Below are positions 45,901-54,214 of a stretch of 64,000 bases of DNA, one piece after another. Every line of letters begins with the position of its first letter. Within the stretch, counting starts at the first letter, position 1. A program made the position numbers and the translations under genes. Under the pieces are notes generated by a model. That model was not told the DNA's origin. It worked only from the letters and a program-made list of their open reading frames with translations, and did not search any database. This DNA comes from Nodosilinea sp. E11 (GTDB taxonomy: Bacteria > Cyanobacteriota > Cyanobacteriia > Phormidesmidales > Phormidesmidaceae), in the NCBI RefSeq assembly GCF_032813545.1, contig NZ_CP136520.1, forward strand, positions 2,908,001-2,972,000, given 5' to 3'.

Positions 45901-48708
45901 ATACCCCTGCGCCACGCCTACACCGCCGATGTACAGTTCCCCTGGAATACCTGCCGGAACGGGATTCAAGTTGGCATCCAAAACATAGACTTGAGTATTG
46001 AGAATAGGGCGACCAATCGTGAGGGGATTGTCTCCGGGCTGAAACTCGGCAACAGTTGCCCAGATAGTCGTTTCGGTCGGTCCGTAGGCGTTGAAGAAGC
46101 GGCGGTTGACAGCCCACCGATCGATCACCTGGCTGGAGCAGGCTTCTCCCCCGGTAATTAACACTTGAAGGTCAGGTAGTTCCTCAAAGGGCAGAACGGC
46201 GAGTACGGCGGGCGTGAGTAGGGCGTGGGTGATGGCATTCTCGTGCAGAAATTGCATCAGTGCGATGCCCAGCAGTTGGGCAGACTGAGGAGGAATATAC
46301 AAGGTGCCGCCAGAGCCGAGAGCAAGGGCAATCTCAAAAATAGACGCATCAAAGCTGAGCGAGCTAAATTGCAAAATTCGGCTGGTGCGGGTGGGCTGAA
46401 AGACCTGCTGAGCCTGTACAACGTTACACAACCCCCGATGAGAGAGCAAAACTCCCTTGGGGGTGCCCGTGGAGCCAGAGGTATAGATGACGTAGGAAAG
46501 GTCGGAAGCACCCTCACTAGCCCTATTCTCTGGCTTATCGTTTTTTGTAATAGGAGAAGGGTACGGTTGGTCTAAACAAACGACCAGCGCCTGAGATGCA
46601 GGCAACGATTCTACTAACCAGGATTGCGTTAGCAGAATGGAAACTTGCGTGTCATTGAGAATGAACTGGAGGCGATCGCTCGGATAGGTCGGGTCAAGCG
46701 GCACATAGGCTCCCCCCGCTTTGAGAATACCGAGAATGCCAATCACCAGGTCGGCAGAGCGATCGACACACAACCCCACCAGTGAATTGGGCTGAACTCC
46801 CATTTGCCTTAGGGTTTCTGCTAATTGATCAGCATGGTGATCAAGTTCTTGGTAGGTAAGAGTTTGAGACTCGGTGACCAGGGCGATCGCGTTTGGAGCT
46901 TGTTTTGCGTGGGCTTCAACAATGTGATGGAAGTAGAGATCCGGTGGTGCTACAAAATTCTGCGTTGATCCCCCCAAATCCCTCTTAGTAAGGGGGACTT
47001 TGACTTTAGGTTCCTCTTGGGCTGCACCTCCGATCCCCCCCTTCACAAAGGGGGCTAGGGGGGATCCACTCCAGTCACACAACTGCTGACTTTCCTCCGG
47101 TGTGAGCAACGGCAGGTCTGACAACCGGGCATCTGGATTTGCGACTATCCCTGCTAAAAGTGTTTGAAAATGACCGACCAGACGCGCAATTCGATCGCGA
47201 TCGAACAGATCAGTGCTGTAGGAGATGAAGCCGCCCAAACCATCCTGCGATCGCCAGAAACTCTTCAATCCGTGGGCCGGTTCCCACAGATGAACCTCCA
47301 GATCAAAGCGGGTGCTGGCAGACTCTAGGGGGGCAGGTTCTAGGGTCAGTGCGGGTAGCTCTAGAGGCTGCATGGGGGCATTTTGCAGGGCAAAGGCCAC
47401 CTGAAACAAGGGATTGCAGCTCAGGTCGCGATCCGGGTCTAGTTCTTCAACCAATTTCTCAAAGGGCAAGTCTTGATGCTCATAGGCCCCTAGAGCAACC
47501 TGGCGAACCTGCTCTAGCAATTCACGAAAGGTGGGATTGCCCGACAAATCTGACCGCATCACCAGACTGTTCACAAAAAAGCCAATTAGTCCCTCCACCT
47601 CGCTGCGGTGGCGGTTGGCAATGGGAGATCCGATCGCAATATCCTGTTGCCCCGTGTATCGGTAAAGCAAGGTTTGAAACGCCGCCAGCAGCGTCATAAA
47701 TAGAGACGTTCCAGACTGCTGGCTGAACGTCTCTAACGCCTGGGAAAGAGTAGGGGAAATGTGTACGGGATAGGTCGCGCCTCGATAGGTTTGAACAGAA
47801 GGACGGGGGCGATCGCTCGGCAATTCCAGCACAGGCAAATCTTGCAATTGCTGCCGCCAATAGCTCAATTGTTTTTCTAAAACTTCTCCCTGCAACCAGT
47901 TGTGCTGCCAACGGGCAAAGTCGATGTATTGAATTGGTAAGGGAGGGAGGATCGGCACTTGTTCCTCCACAAATGCCGTGTAAAAATACCCCAATTCTCG
48001 AATCAATATTCCTAAAGACCACCCATCAGCAACAATGTGATGCATCGTCAGCAACAACACTGATTCCGCTGCACTAAATTGCAGTAACGTCACGCGCAAC
48101 AGAGAATCGGTCGTCAGGTTAAAGGGGCGTTGGGCTTCGGCCGTCGCTAACTGTTTCCGAATGCGGTTGCGATCGGCGATCGCAACCGACTGCAAATTCA
48201 CGACAGCAAGTTCGACGTTGGCGTTGGGTTCAACAACTTGAACGGGTTGCCCATCCACGGTTGTAAACCGGGTCCGCAGGGCAGCATGACGACGCACAAT
48301 TTCTTGAAGCGATCGCTCCAATGCCGATCGATCGAGCGTTCCCGTGAGGTGAATGGCGGCAGGTACGTTGTAGAAGGGATTATGAGGGGCGAGCTGGTAA
48401 AGAAACCAGAGTCGCTGTTGAGCGAAGGAGAGGGGGGTGGGAGTGGATGGGTGGATGGGTAGGTGGGTGGATGGGAGACTACCTTCTAACTGCGGTTTTC
48501 TGCTATCTGGGTTTTTCTGTAAGTAAGTAATGAGTTCGGCTTTGCGATCGGTTAATTCTTGGCGGAGGGTGGGGGTGAGGGTGCCTTCGGGGGCGTTGCA
48601 GCGGAGTCGGGTTTGGTTGCTTGCAACGGTAGAATCGGGGTCGAGGGAGAGCTTAATATCTAGTTGGTTGAGGTGAGAAATAAAGTCAGCGATCGCCCGG
48701 TTGGTCAT
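42964..48708 (-). CDS. NRPS module 2: C-A-(N-methyltransferase)-T-TE
   Basis: Terminal non-ribosomal peptide synthetase of 1914 residues. After a short helical docking-like N-terminus, the condensation domain (about 70-530) has HHIVADG near residue 223. The adenylation domain (about 605-1080) has IYTSGSTGTPKGV near 746 and YGPTETTIW. By hand alignment to GrsA its specificity residues read DAFLIGAIWK, a hydrophobic pocket I cannot assign. An N-methyltransferase with VLEIGCGTGLLLF (near 1116) is inserted in the adenylation domain, whose last motif NSSGKVDRRALP follows near 1499. The carrier domain has FFELGGHSLLAT (near 1553). A type I thioesterase has the nucleophile motif GWSFGG (near 1729) and a late histidine in PGNHLSLL. 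It overlaps the upstream synthetase by four bases. Two palindromic repeats lie in frame (residues about 548-581 and 1308-1318). Confidence 0.95.
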   Translation of the reverse strand: MTNRAIADFISHLNQLDIKLSLDPDSTVASNQTRLRCNAPEGTLTPTLRQELTDRKAELITYLQKNPDSRKPQLEGSLPSTHLPIHPSTPTPLSFAQQRLWFLYQLAPHNPFYNVPAAIHLTGTLDRSALERSLQEIVRRHAALRTRFTTVDGQPVQVVEPNANVELAVVNLQSVAIADRNRIRKQLATAEAQRPFNLTTDSLLRVTLLQFSAAESVLLLTMHHIVADGWSLGILIRELGYFYTAFVEEQVPILPPLPIQYIDFARWQHNWLQGEVLEKQLSYWRQQLQDLPVLELPSDRPRPSVQTYRGATYPVHISPTLSQALETFSQQSGTSLFMTLLAAFQTLLYRYTGQQDIAIGSPIANRHRSEVEGLIGFFVNSLVMRSDLSGNPTFRELLEQVRQVALGAYEHQDLPFEKLVEELDPDRDLSCNPLFQVAFALQNAPMQPLELPALTLEPAPLESASTRFDLEVHLWEPAHGLKSFWRSQDGLGGFISYSTDLFDRDRIARLVGHFQTLLAGIVANPDARLSDLPLLTPEESQQLCDWSGSPLAPFVKGGIGGAAQEEPKVKVPLTKRDLGGSTQNFVAPPDLYFHHIVEAHAKQAPNAIALVTESQTLTYQELDHHADQLAETLRQMGVQPNSLVGLCVDRSADLVIGILGILKAGGAYVPLDPTYPSDRLQFILNDTQVSILLTQSWLVESLPASQALVVCLDQPYPSPITKNDKPENRASEGASDLSYVIYTSGSTGTPKGVLLSHRGLCNVVQAQQVFQPTRTSRILQFSSLSFDASIFEIALALGSGGTLYIPPQSAQLLGIALMQFLHENAITHALLTPAVLAVLPFEELPDLQVLITGGEACSSQVIDRWAVNRRFFNAYGPTETTIWATVAEFQPGDNPLTIGRPILNTQVYVLDANLNPVPAGIPGELYIGGVGVAQGYLNRPELTEERFISADLNSAFSTSHKQQSTLYKTGDRVLYNRDGTLQFLGRVDHQIKIRGFRVELGEIETTLQRHPAIQDAVVIPSAASSLIAYFSLDTEYLQATSVRSLQTQHLEQWQTLYNQTYQSTEPTQPSVPSPQPFDITGWNSSYTGEPIPPEQMQEWVSDRVQQILALKPKRVLEIGCGTGLLLFQLAPHCQQYVGTDFSPVSLASVQTQLDTLNLSHVELLHRIATDFEEIDLASFDVVILNSVVQYFPSEAYLMQVLEKSFEAVAEGGVLFVGDVRTLALLPAFHSWMKFAQADDGVERSQLWHQVERSQFEEPELAIDPAFFYALQEQFTQIQQVNVRLTRGRSQNEMTQFRYNVLLRVGQSHDVGFRASTQPTTAIESNTGEQINWRHQPMTAQEIHQQLLATEPEILIISNVTNSRVNAAVTTANWLQQKQAPKTVGRMRERLQDAKNLAIDPQDWWDLETTLPYTVEITWSTSLETGDYDVVLIRHGVDAADAGLQHRERSPQPFTNHPLQANVARHLISELRQHLNQTLPDYMVPSAFVPLATLPLNSSGKVDRRALPPLDHAHHSDSPAANAPQTSTETALIEIWQELLQLKQVNRHDNFFELGGHSLLATQMTSRIRDTFKLELPLKHVFAAPTIAQLAPILDALRDTTLNTPPLVRLDRTAYRRKPSALLSQPASVIPLPPQQEASAPNPLPLTSPLVPLTLGGSEPPFFCVHPMFGVVFPYLELAHHLKCDRSFYGLQPLGLDGKSRPLNQMEAIAAYYIQAIQTLQPHGPYYLGGWSFGGLVAFEMAQQLTQAGETVELLAILDTTAPCTKPSFYQSFKFLAKTALWSTLPFLLDIGALATDRLHSKNPWFSRWQWSAITRLIPDESRLRLLDESAINAMLPIVYANSQATQNYVPQPYSHAIALFKAAEQSDANRQDETLGWSELVKNIQLHEVPGNHLSLLKQPHVQVLAQQLRYYLT
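44753..44783. repeat. GTTGGGTT palindromic repeat inside NRPS coding sequence
   Basis: GTAGGTTGGGTT at 44753-44764 faces AACCCAACAT at 44774-44783. It is read through in frame as part of GFRASTQPTT in the segment after the methyltransferase. Similar sequences are, from memory, common intergenic repeats in cyanobacteria; a relative is at 42835-42868. Confidence 0.7.
46967..47066. repeat. 100-bp GATCCCCCC palindromic element inside NRPS coding sequence
   Basis: The element starts with GATCCCCCCAAATCCC and ends with GGGGGGATC, giving inverted ends of at least 9 bp. A second internal GATCCCCCCCTTC/GGGGGCTAGG hairpin makes the right half palindromic. It looks like the C-rich miniature repeats I know from intergenic cyanobacterial DNA. 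Here it is translated in frame as a Gly/Lys/Pro-rich linker (APFVKGGIGG, VKVPLTKRDLGG) between the condensation and adenylation domains. Confidence 0.8.
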
Positions 48709-51700
48709 AGGTCTATTTCCTCACGTCGTTGAGAATTGGCTCCGCTCTGAGCGCTCGTTAATGCGGTGAAGTCAGGTTGAAGCGTTGCTTGGAGAGTGTT
48801 GATCTGCTGCGCCAGTTCGGCAATGGTCGGGGTTTCAAAGATGGTGCGCAGGGGCAGCTCGATGTGGAGGCGATCGCGTACCCGTGAAACGAACTGAGTG
48901 GCTAAGAGGGAGTGCCCTCCCAGTTCAAAAAAGTTGTCGTCAATGCCCACTTGTTGTCCTAGCAGCTTCACCCAAATTTCCACTAACGTTGCTTCTAAGG
49001 ACGTTGTAGGAGCCGCCATTAAACTGGGTTCTGCCCTATGCAGCGCTGGGGGTGGTAATGCTTTTTGGTCTACTTTGCCGTTGGCCGTTAGAGGAAGCGC
49101 ATCCAGCACAACAAACGCCGCAGGAATCATGTAGACAGGGAGCCGTTTTTTGAGCAGCGATCGCAGTTCTTGTTTGCTTATAACTTCGACTGCGCTGGGC
49201 ACAATATAGGCCACCAGCTGTCGGTCTTGGTCGATCTCCCGCACCACGACAACCACGGTTTGCACCGATGAATATTGTGCGATCGCCTGTTCAATTTCAC
49301 CTAGCTCGACTCGAAATCCCCGAATTTTGATCTGATTGTCTACGCGGCCCAAAAATTCCAAATTGCCGTCGGGGTGATAAAGAGCGCGATCGCCTGTTTT
49401 GTATAAGAACCCATTGATAGTTTCCTGTGCCCCAGTGACAGATGAGCAATCCACAAACTTTTCAGCCGTCAAGTCTGGGCGATTTAAATATCCTTTTGCC
49501 AATCCATTCCCACCCAAATAAATTTCACCAATTACCCCTGCAGGAACCGGATTAAAATGGGCATCCAGTACATACACCTGAGTGTTAGCGATCGCCTTGC
49601 CAATGGGTATAGTGGCAGCATTTTGAGAAACTTCCTGAATTTCATACCAAGTAGAAAAGGTGGTGTTTTCGGTGGGGCCATACACATGGAGCAAGTGTTG
49701 AGGTTTACCCTGTTGCACTAGCGATCGCACCCGATCAACATTCACCATTTCACCGCCAAACAGCAGATACTTAAGCGATCGAAAGGCATCGGGAATTTGA
49801 CTCACGGTTTGATTCAACAAAGCCGTAGTGAGAAACAGCATACTAATCTGCTGCTGCTGCAATGTGGTCGCAAAATCAGCGGGAGACAGCGTGGTTTCTC
49901 GCTCAATGCCGACCAGGTGTGCGCCGTTTAACAAGGCACCCCACACTTCAAAGGTGGCGGCATCAAAGGCGAGGTTTGCCACTTGCGCCATGCGATCGCC
50001 AGCATTGATCTGCACATAATCGGTATTGCACACCAACCGATTGACTGCTCGATGGGGCACCATCACGCCTTTCGGGGTTCCGGTAGAGCCAGAGGTGTAG
50101 ATCACGTAGGCTAGCTGATCGGCGGTACCGGAAGTGGGTAAGTTCTGCTCTGATTCCTGGGCGATCGCGTCCCAGGCTTGCTCCAAGCAAATTACGTTGG
50201 TGGTTGCTGCCTGCAACTCGCCTACCCAACTGGCCTGGGTGAGAATAACGGTAATGCCCGCATCCTCCACCATAAAGCGCAACCGTTCTGCCGGATAACT
50301 GGGGTCGAGAGGCACGTAGGCTCCTCCCGCTTTGAGAATCGCCAGCATAGCGGCGATCGCTTCTATTCCGCGTTCCAGGCAAATGCCGACAGGCATTTCT
50401 GCGCCAATGCCCAACCGTTGCAAATATCGCGCCAGTTGGTTGCTGCCCTGATTCAACTGCTGATAGGTGAATTGTTGGGTGCCAAATTGGATGGCGATCG
50501 CATCGGGTCGTTCTCTCACCTGTGCTTCAAACCGGTGATGAATACAGTCGTTGGCAGGATAGCTGGATCGGTTGCTGCTCCAGCGCTGGAGCAATTCTTG
50601 CTGGTCTTCAGTTGTGAGTAATGGTAGGGCAGAAAGAGGCTGGTTTGGGTTGGCAACAATTCCCTCTAGCAACGTTTGAAAGTGCTTGAGCAGCGATGTG
50701 ATCGCGCTTGCCTCAAACAATTCGGTGTTGTAAATCACCATCCCCCGTAACCCGTCTGACTGCTGCCAACCCTTACCCCACAAATTTCTAAAGTTGTCGC
50801 CACAGGTCCAAAGGTAAAATTCCAATTCGAAGCGAGCTGTCTTAGTTTCTAGATCTACCGGACTGAGAATTAATCCTGGCAATTCTAGTTGTGTCATGGG
50901 TGTGTTTTGCAGGGCAAACACTGCTTGAAATAGGGGATTTTGACCGAGGTTACGAATAGGTTGAAGTTCCTCGACTAGCCTTTCAAACGGCAAATCCTGA
51001 TGATCGTAGGCAGCTAGGGTAACCTCTCGGACTTGCTCCAACAATTCCAAAAACGTCGGATCGCCCTCCAGGTTAGTCCGCAGAACCAGGCTATTCACAA
51101 AAAAGCCAATCAGCCCTTCCAGTTCGCTCTGATGTCGATTGGCAATGGGAGTACCGAGCGCCAGATCGGTTTGTCCGGTGTAGCGATGCAGCAGGGTTTG
51201 AAATGCCGCCAGCAGGGTCATAAACAGCGTCACCTCCGCCTGTTGGCTCAGGTCTTCTAACGCCTTCAACAATCGCTGAGGCAATTCCAGCAATTGACTT
51301 GCGCCCTGAGATTTTTGAGATAGTGGTTGCCCCGATATAGGTGACAACGCACCTGGCAATTGTAGAACTGGGATGTCTTTTAACTGCTGTTTCCAATAGC
51401 TTAACTGGGTGTTCAGCACCTCACCCTGCAACCGTTGCCGTTGCCAATGAGCAAAATCTGCATACTGAATCGGCAATTCGGGCAGTGCATTAGATTTATT
51501 TTTAACTAAAGCGGCGTATCCTTCACCCAATTCTCTAATCAAAACGCCACTCGACCATTCATCAAAAATAATGTGATGCAGCGCAATCAACATCAAATAT
51601 TCGTCATCCTGCAATTGCCACAGCTGCACTCGAAAGAGAGGTCGTTGATTGAGGTGAAACGGGTGTTGAAGGGTTTGCCAAATGTCTTGCAACGCTATGG

Positions 51701-52031
51701 CTTCGCGCTGGTGGGCAGGGTGCGATCGCAAATCGATCAACGGCAGTGGCAGGTCTACCTGATTCACGACAATCTGCATTAATTGACCGTCAACTACCTC
51801 AAACGCAGTCCGCAAAATTTCGTGCCGCTGCGCGATCGCCTGCATACTGCGCTGGAGGTGCGATCGCTGTAGCTGACCACTCAGCCGAAACACCAGGGGA
51901 CTTGTATAGAGAACATCTCCCGGAAATAGTTGGTCAATAAACCACAAACGCTGCTGGGCAAACGAGGCAGGAAAGACAAAAACATCTTCCTCGCTGGGCA
52001 CCTGAATCGGTTTATCTACAATCATTTCCAC
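48705..52031 (-). CDS. NRPS module 1: C-A-T
   Basis: Non-ribosomal peptide synthetase of 1108 residues. The condensation domain (about 18-450) carries HHIIFDEW near residue 152, where the usual final Gly is Glu. The adenylation domain (about 470-960) has IYTSGSTGTPKGV (near 644), YGPTENTTF and the late ANGKVDQKALP. Aligning by hand to GrsA, its ten specificity residues read DAFFLGVTFK, closely resembling isoleucine codes. The carrier domain has FFELGGHSLLAT (near 1037). It lacks a thioesterase; the chain passes to module 2, whose gene overlaps its end (ATGA). Beginning with a condensation domain and no loading module suggests an acyl-starter or a missing upstream partner. No phosphopantetheinyl transferase, transporter or tailoring enzyme is adjacent except the oxidoreductase at 52262. 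Confidence 0.95.
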   Translation of the reverse strand: MEMIVDKPIQVPSEEDVFVFPASFAQQRLWFIDQLFPGDVLYTSPLVFRLSGQLQRSHLQRSMQAIAQRHEILRTAFEVVDGQLMQIVVNQVDLPLPLIDLRSHPAHQREAIALQDIWQTLQHPFHLNQRPLFRVQLWQLQDDEYLMLIALHHIIFDEWSSGVLIRELGEGYAALVKNKSNALPELPIQYADFAHWQRQRLQGEVLNTQLSYWKQQLKDIPVLQLPGALSPISGQPLSQKSQGASQLLELPQRLLKALEDLSQQAEVTLFMTLLAAFQTLLHRYTGQTDLALGTPIANRHQSELEGLIGFFVNSLVLRTNLEGDPTFLELLEQVREVTLAAYDHQDLPFERLVEELQPIRNLGQNPLFQAVFALQNTPMTQLELPGLILSPVDLETKTARFELEFYLWTCGDNFRNLWGKGWQQSDGLRGMVIYNTELFEASAITSLLKHFQTLLEGIVANPNQPLSALPLLTTEDQQELLQRWSSNRSSYPANDCIHHRFEAQVRERPDAIAIQFGTQQFTYQQLNQGSNQLARYLQRLGIGAEMPVGICLERGIEAIAAMLAILKAGGAYVPLDPSYPAERLRFMVEDAGITVILTQASWVGELQAATTNVICLEQAWDAIAQESEQNLPTSGTADQLAYVIYTSGSTGTPKGVMVPHRAVNRLVCNTDYVQINAGDRMAQVANLAFDAATFEVWGALLNGAHLVGIERETTLSPADFATTLQQQQISMLFLTTALLNQTVSQIPDAFRSLKYLLFGGEMVNVDRVRSLVQQGKPQHLLHVYGPTENTTFSTWYEIQEVSQNAATIPIGKAIANTQVYVLDAHFNPVPAGVIGEIYLGGNGLAKGYLNRPDLTAEKFVDCSSVTGAQETINGFLYKTGDRALYHPDGNLEFLGRVDNQIKIRGFRVELGEIEQAIAQYSSVQTVVVVVREIDQDRQLVAYIVPSAVEVISKQELRSLLKKRLPVYMIPAAFVVLDALPLTANGKVDQKALPPPALHRAEPSLMAAPTTSLEATLVEIWVKLLGQQVGIDDNFFELGGHSLLATQFVSRVRDRLHIELPLRTIFETPTIAELAQQINTLQATLQPDFTALTSAQSGANSQRREEIDL

Positions 52032-52261
52032 CTACATCAGCTGAACCTCACTCTCGTTGTAGGGAAAAAGGAGGGTTTAAAATTATGCTTTAAGGTAGAT
52101 TGTGACTAAGATTTCTGTGTCTTTTTGTTGAGCATCTATTCATAAAGAGCTCTATAGTACCGAATGTAATGATGACTTTGCGAACTCGGAATGCACTCGT
52201 TTGGGAACCTGTCCCCTAGGCGATCTAGCATTGAGACATTCAGCGCGCGATCGCATTCCCC

Positions 52262-53755
52262 ATGGCCCCTACCGCAGACATCATCATCATTGGCGCTGGC
52301 ATCTCTGGGCTAGCCGCCGGGTGCTACGCCCAGATGAACGGCTACCCCAGCGTTATTTTTGAAGCCCACGACCAGCCGGGGGGGCTGTGCACCGCGTGGC
52401 AGCGCCAGGGCTACACCTTTGATGCGGGCATTCACTACATCTTTGGCACCGGCGAGGGGCAACCCTTCTACGAGCTGTGGCGCGAGTTGGGTGCCTTTGA
52501 GGGCGTCGAGTTTACCAACCAGACCGAGTTCATGCAGATCCACGGTGCCCAGGGGGAGGTGCTGCGGGTGCACAGCCAGCCCGACGCGCTAGAGGCGCAC
52601 CTGCTAGAGCTGGCCCCGGAAGATGCCAAGCTGATTGAGGGCTTCTGCCAGGGGGTGCGCAAGTTTAAAGAATTTGACCTGTCGATGCTGCAACAAAAGC
52701 CCAAATCGCTGATGACGGCGGCAGACTGGGCACGGCTGGGCAAGCAGGTACTGCCCTTCATGGGCGTGCTGGGCAAGTGGAGCCAGCTGTCGCTGAGCGA
52801 CCTGGCGGCCCAGGCAAAGAACCCTTTTCTGCGGCGGGCGATGCCCCATATGTTTGCCTGGCCCGATGTGCCGGTGATGGTGGGCATGTCGCTGCTGGCC
52901 TACCTAGACAACGGCAACGCCGGGTCACCCGTGGGGGGTGCGATCGCATTTTCCCGCGCGATCGCCCAGCGCTACCTGGCCCTCGGCGGCGAAATTCACT
53001 ACTCGGCCCCGGTGGAGCGGGTGCTGGTGGAGCAGGACCAGGCCGTGGGGGTGAGGCTGACCAGCGGCGAAGAACATCGAGCCGCGCGGGTGATCTCCGC
53101 CTGCGACGGTCGCCGCACCATCTTCGACCTGCTGGGGGGCAAGTACCTCAACCGCCGCATCGAAAAGCTCTACGACGGGCACCTGCCGATGCACTCTCAG
53201 TTTCAGGTGTCGCTAGGGGTAGATCTGGACTTTTCGCCCCGGCCCCACTGGGTGACTCACTTATTAGAAGAGCCGATCGCGATCGCAGACCAGCCCCACC
53301 GCGAAATCGGCGTCAAACACTACGGCTTTGACCCGTCGCTAGCCCCAGCGGGCAAATCGGTGGTCAGCCTAATGGCGACCACCCACTACCGCGACTGGCA
53401 GGGCCGCGACGATGCCCAAGCGCAGGCCGATCGCCTGATCGATCGCATGGAGCGGTTCTACCCCGGTCTGCGATCGGCCATTGAGTGCATAGATGTGATC
53501 ACCCCGCTCAGCTACGAAAAATTTACCGGCAACTGGCAGGGGGCCAGCTGCGGCTGGCTGCTGACCAAAGACACCCTGCCCTTAATGATCAAAGGCGTGC
53601 CCAAGCGCCTGCCGGGGCTGGGCCAGTTCTACATGGTCAGCCAGTGGACCGAGCCGGGGGGCAGCCTGCCGATCGTGGCGCTGTCGGGCCGGAACATGAT
53701 CACCGAAATCTGCCGGGAAGACGGGCAGGCGTTTGAGGCATCTGTACCCCGTTAG
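52262..53755 (+). CDS. FAD-dependent oxidoreductase, phytoene-desaturase-like superfamily
   Basis: Flavoprotein of 497 residues. The N-terminus IIIIGAGISGLAAGCYAQMNG is the dinucleotide-binding motif, followed by FEAHDQPGGLCTAWQRQGYTF and DAGIHYIFGTGEG, as in carotenoid desaturases/isomerases. The middle has GSPVGGAIAFSRAIAQRYLALGGEI and the C-terminus closes the FAD domain with GQFYMVSQWTEPGGSLPI. It belongs to the CrtI/CrtO/retinol-saturase-like group; the substrate is unknown. It is divergent from the NRPS genes (230 bases between starts). A 193-bp piece of its 5' part is duplicated on the far side of the NRPS locus, so its proximity to the NRPS need not mean a shared pathway. Confidence 0.9.
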   Translation: MAPTADIIIIGAGISGLAAGCYAQMNGYPSVIFEAHDQPGGLCTAWQRQGYTFDAGIHYIFGTGEGQPFYELWRELGAFEGVEFTNQTEFMQIHGAQGEVLRVHSQPDALEAHLLELAPEDAKLIEGFCQGVRKFKEFDLSMLQQKPKSLMTAADWARLGKQVLPFMGVLGKWSQLSLSDLAAQAKNPFLRRAMPHMFAWPDVPVMVGMSLLAYLDNGNAGSPVGGAIAFSRAIAQRYLALGGEIHYSAPVERVLVEQDQAVGVRLTSGEEHRAARVISACDGRRTIFDLLGGKYLNRRIEKLYDGHLPMHSQFQVSLGVDLDFSPRPHWVTHLLEEPIAIADQPHREIGVKHYGFDPSLAPAGKSVVSLMATTHYRDWQGRDDAQAQADRLIDRMERFYPGLRSAIECIDVITPLSYEKFTGNWQGASCGWLLTKDTLPLMIKGVPKRLPGLGQFYMVSQWTEPGGSLPIVALSGRNMITEICREDGQAFEASVPR

Positions 53756-53993
53756 CACAGCCACCTCTATCCCAGTCAGGCTTCTTGAAAGGTCTATAGC
53801 ACCCCCCCTCATCCACCCCCAACCCGCACAATTTCTTCCGGCGAAAGGTTATCAAATGCGATCGCATATCACGGTTCGTTGCAGTCTTTCGCCACCGCCA
53901 GAGCCTAGCAAGACAATAGAGATATAGGGGAACGGTTGCAAAGAACCATCCCCCAGGGTGCGTTGCACTGCGTTGCACCGGGAGGCTCAACCC

Positions 53994-54113
53994 ATGCTGG
54001 CTTTTTTGCTCAATTACCACGACACGCTCTACCTAGCGACCGAACTCGGTGCTCTGGGCCTAGTGCTGTTGCTCTGTTGGTTGGCCCCTCGCCTAGAGCA
54101 CCATCAGCCTTAG
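53994..54113 (+). CDS. 39-residue single-helix membrane microprotein
   Basis: ATG at 53994 follows GGGAGG by seven bases, a very strong ribosome binding site. The 39 codons encode a short polar start (MLAFLLNYHDTLYLATE), one hydrophobic helix (LGALGLVLLLCWLAP) and a His-rich end (RLEHHQP). I do not recognise it among the small photosystem, cytochrome b6f or NDH subunits. It lies 101 bases upstream of uspA in a different frame and may be cotranscribed with it. The strong site and the helix make it a credible gene, but there is no family support. Confidence 0.6.
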   Translation: MLAFLLNYHDTLYLATELGALGLVLLLCWLAPRLEHHQP

Positions 54114-54214
54114 CGTCTAGACGTCAGCGGGACGGTGAACCTAAAACCCAGGCCCTGCACCCAGGCCCTTACACGTTAGCTTCGGCCTCTTGCCCATTAT
54201 TCAGAGGACACTCC

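Noticed and set aside
53936..54214. N-terminal extension of uspA to 53936
   Set aside because: The extra 93 codons are not Usp-like, have no ribosome binding site, and cover the better-supported microprotein in another frame; uspA starts at 54215.
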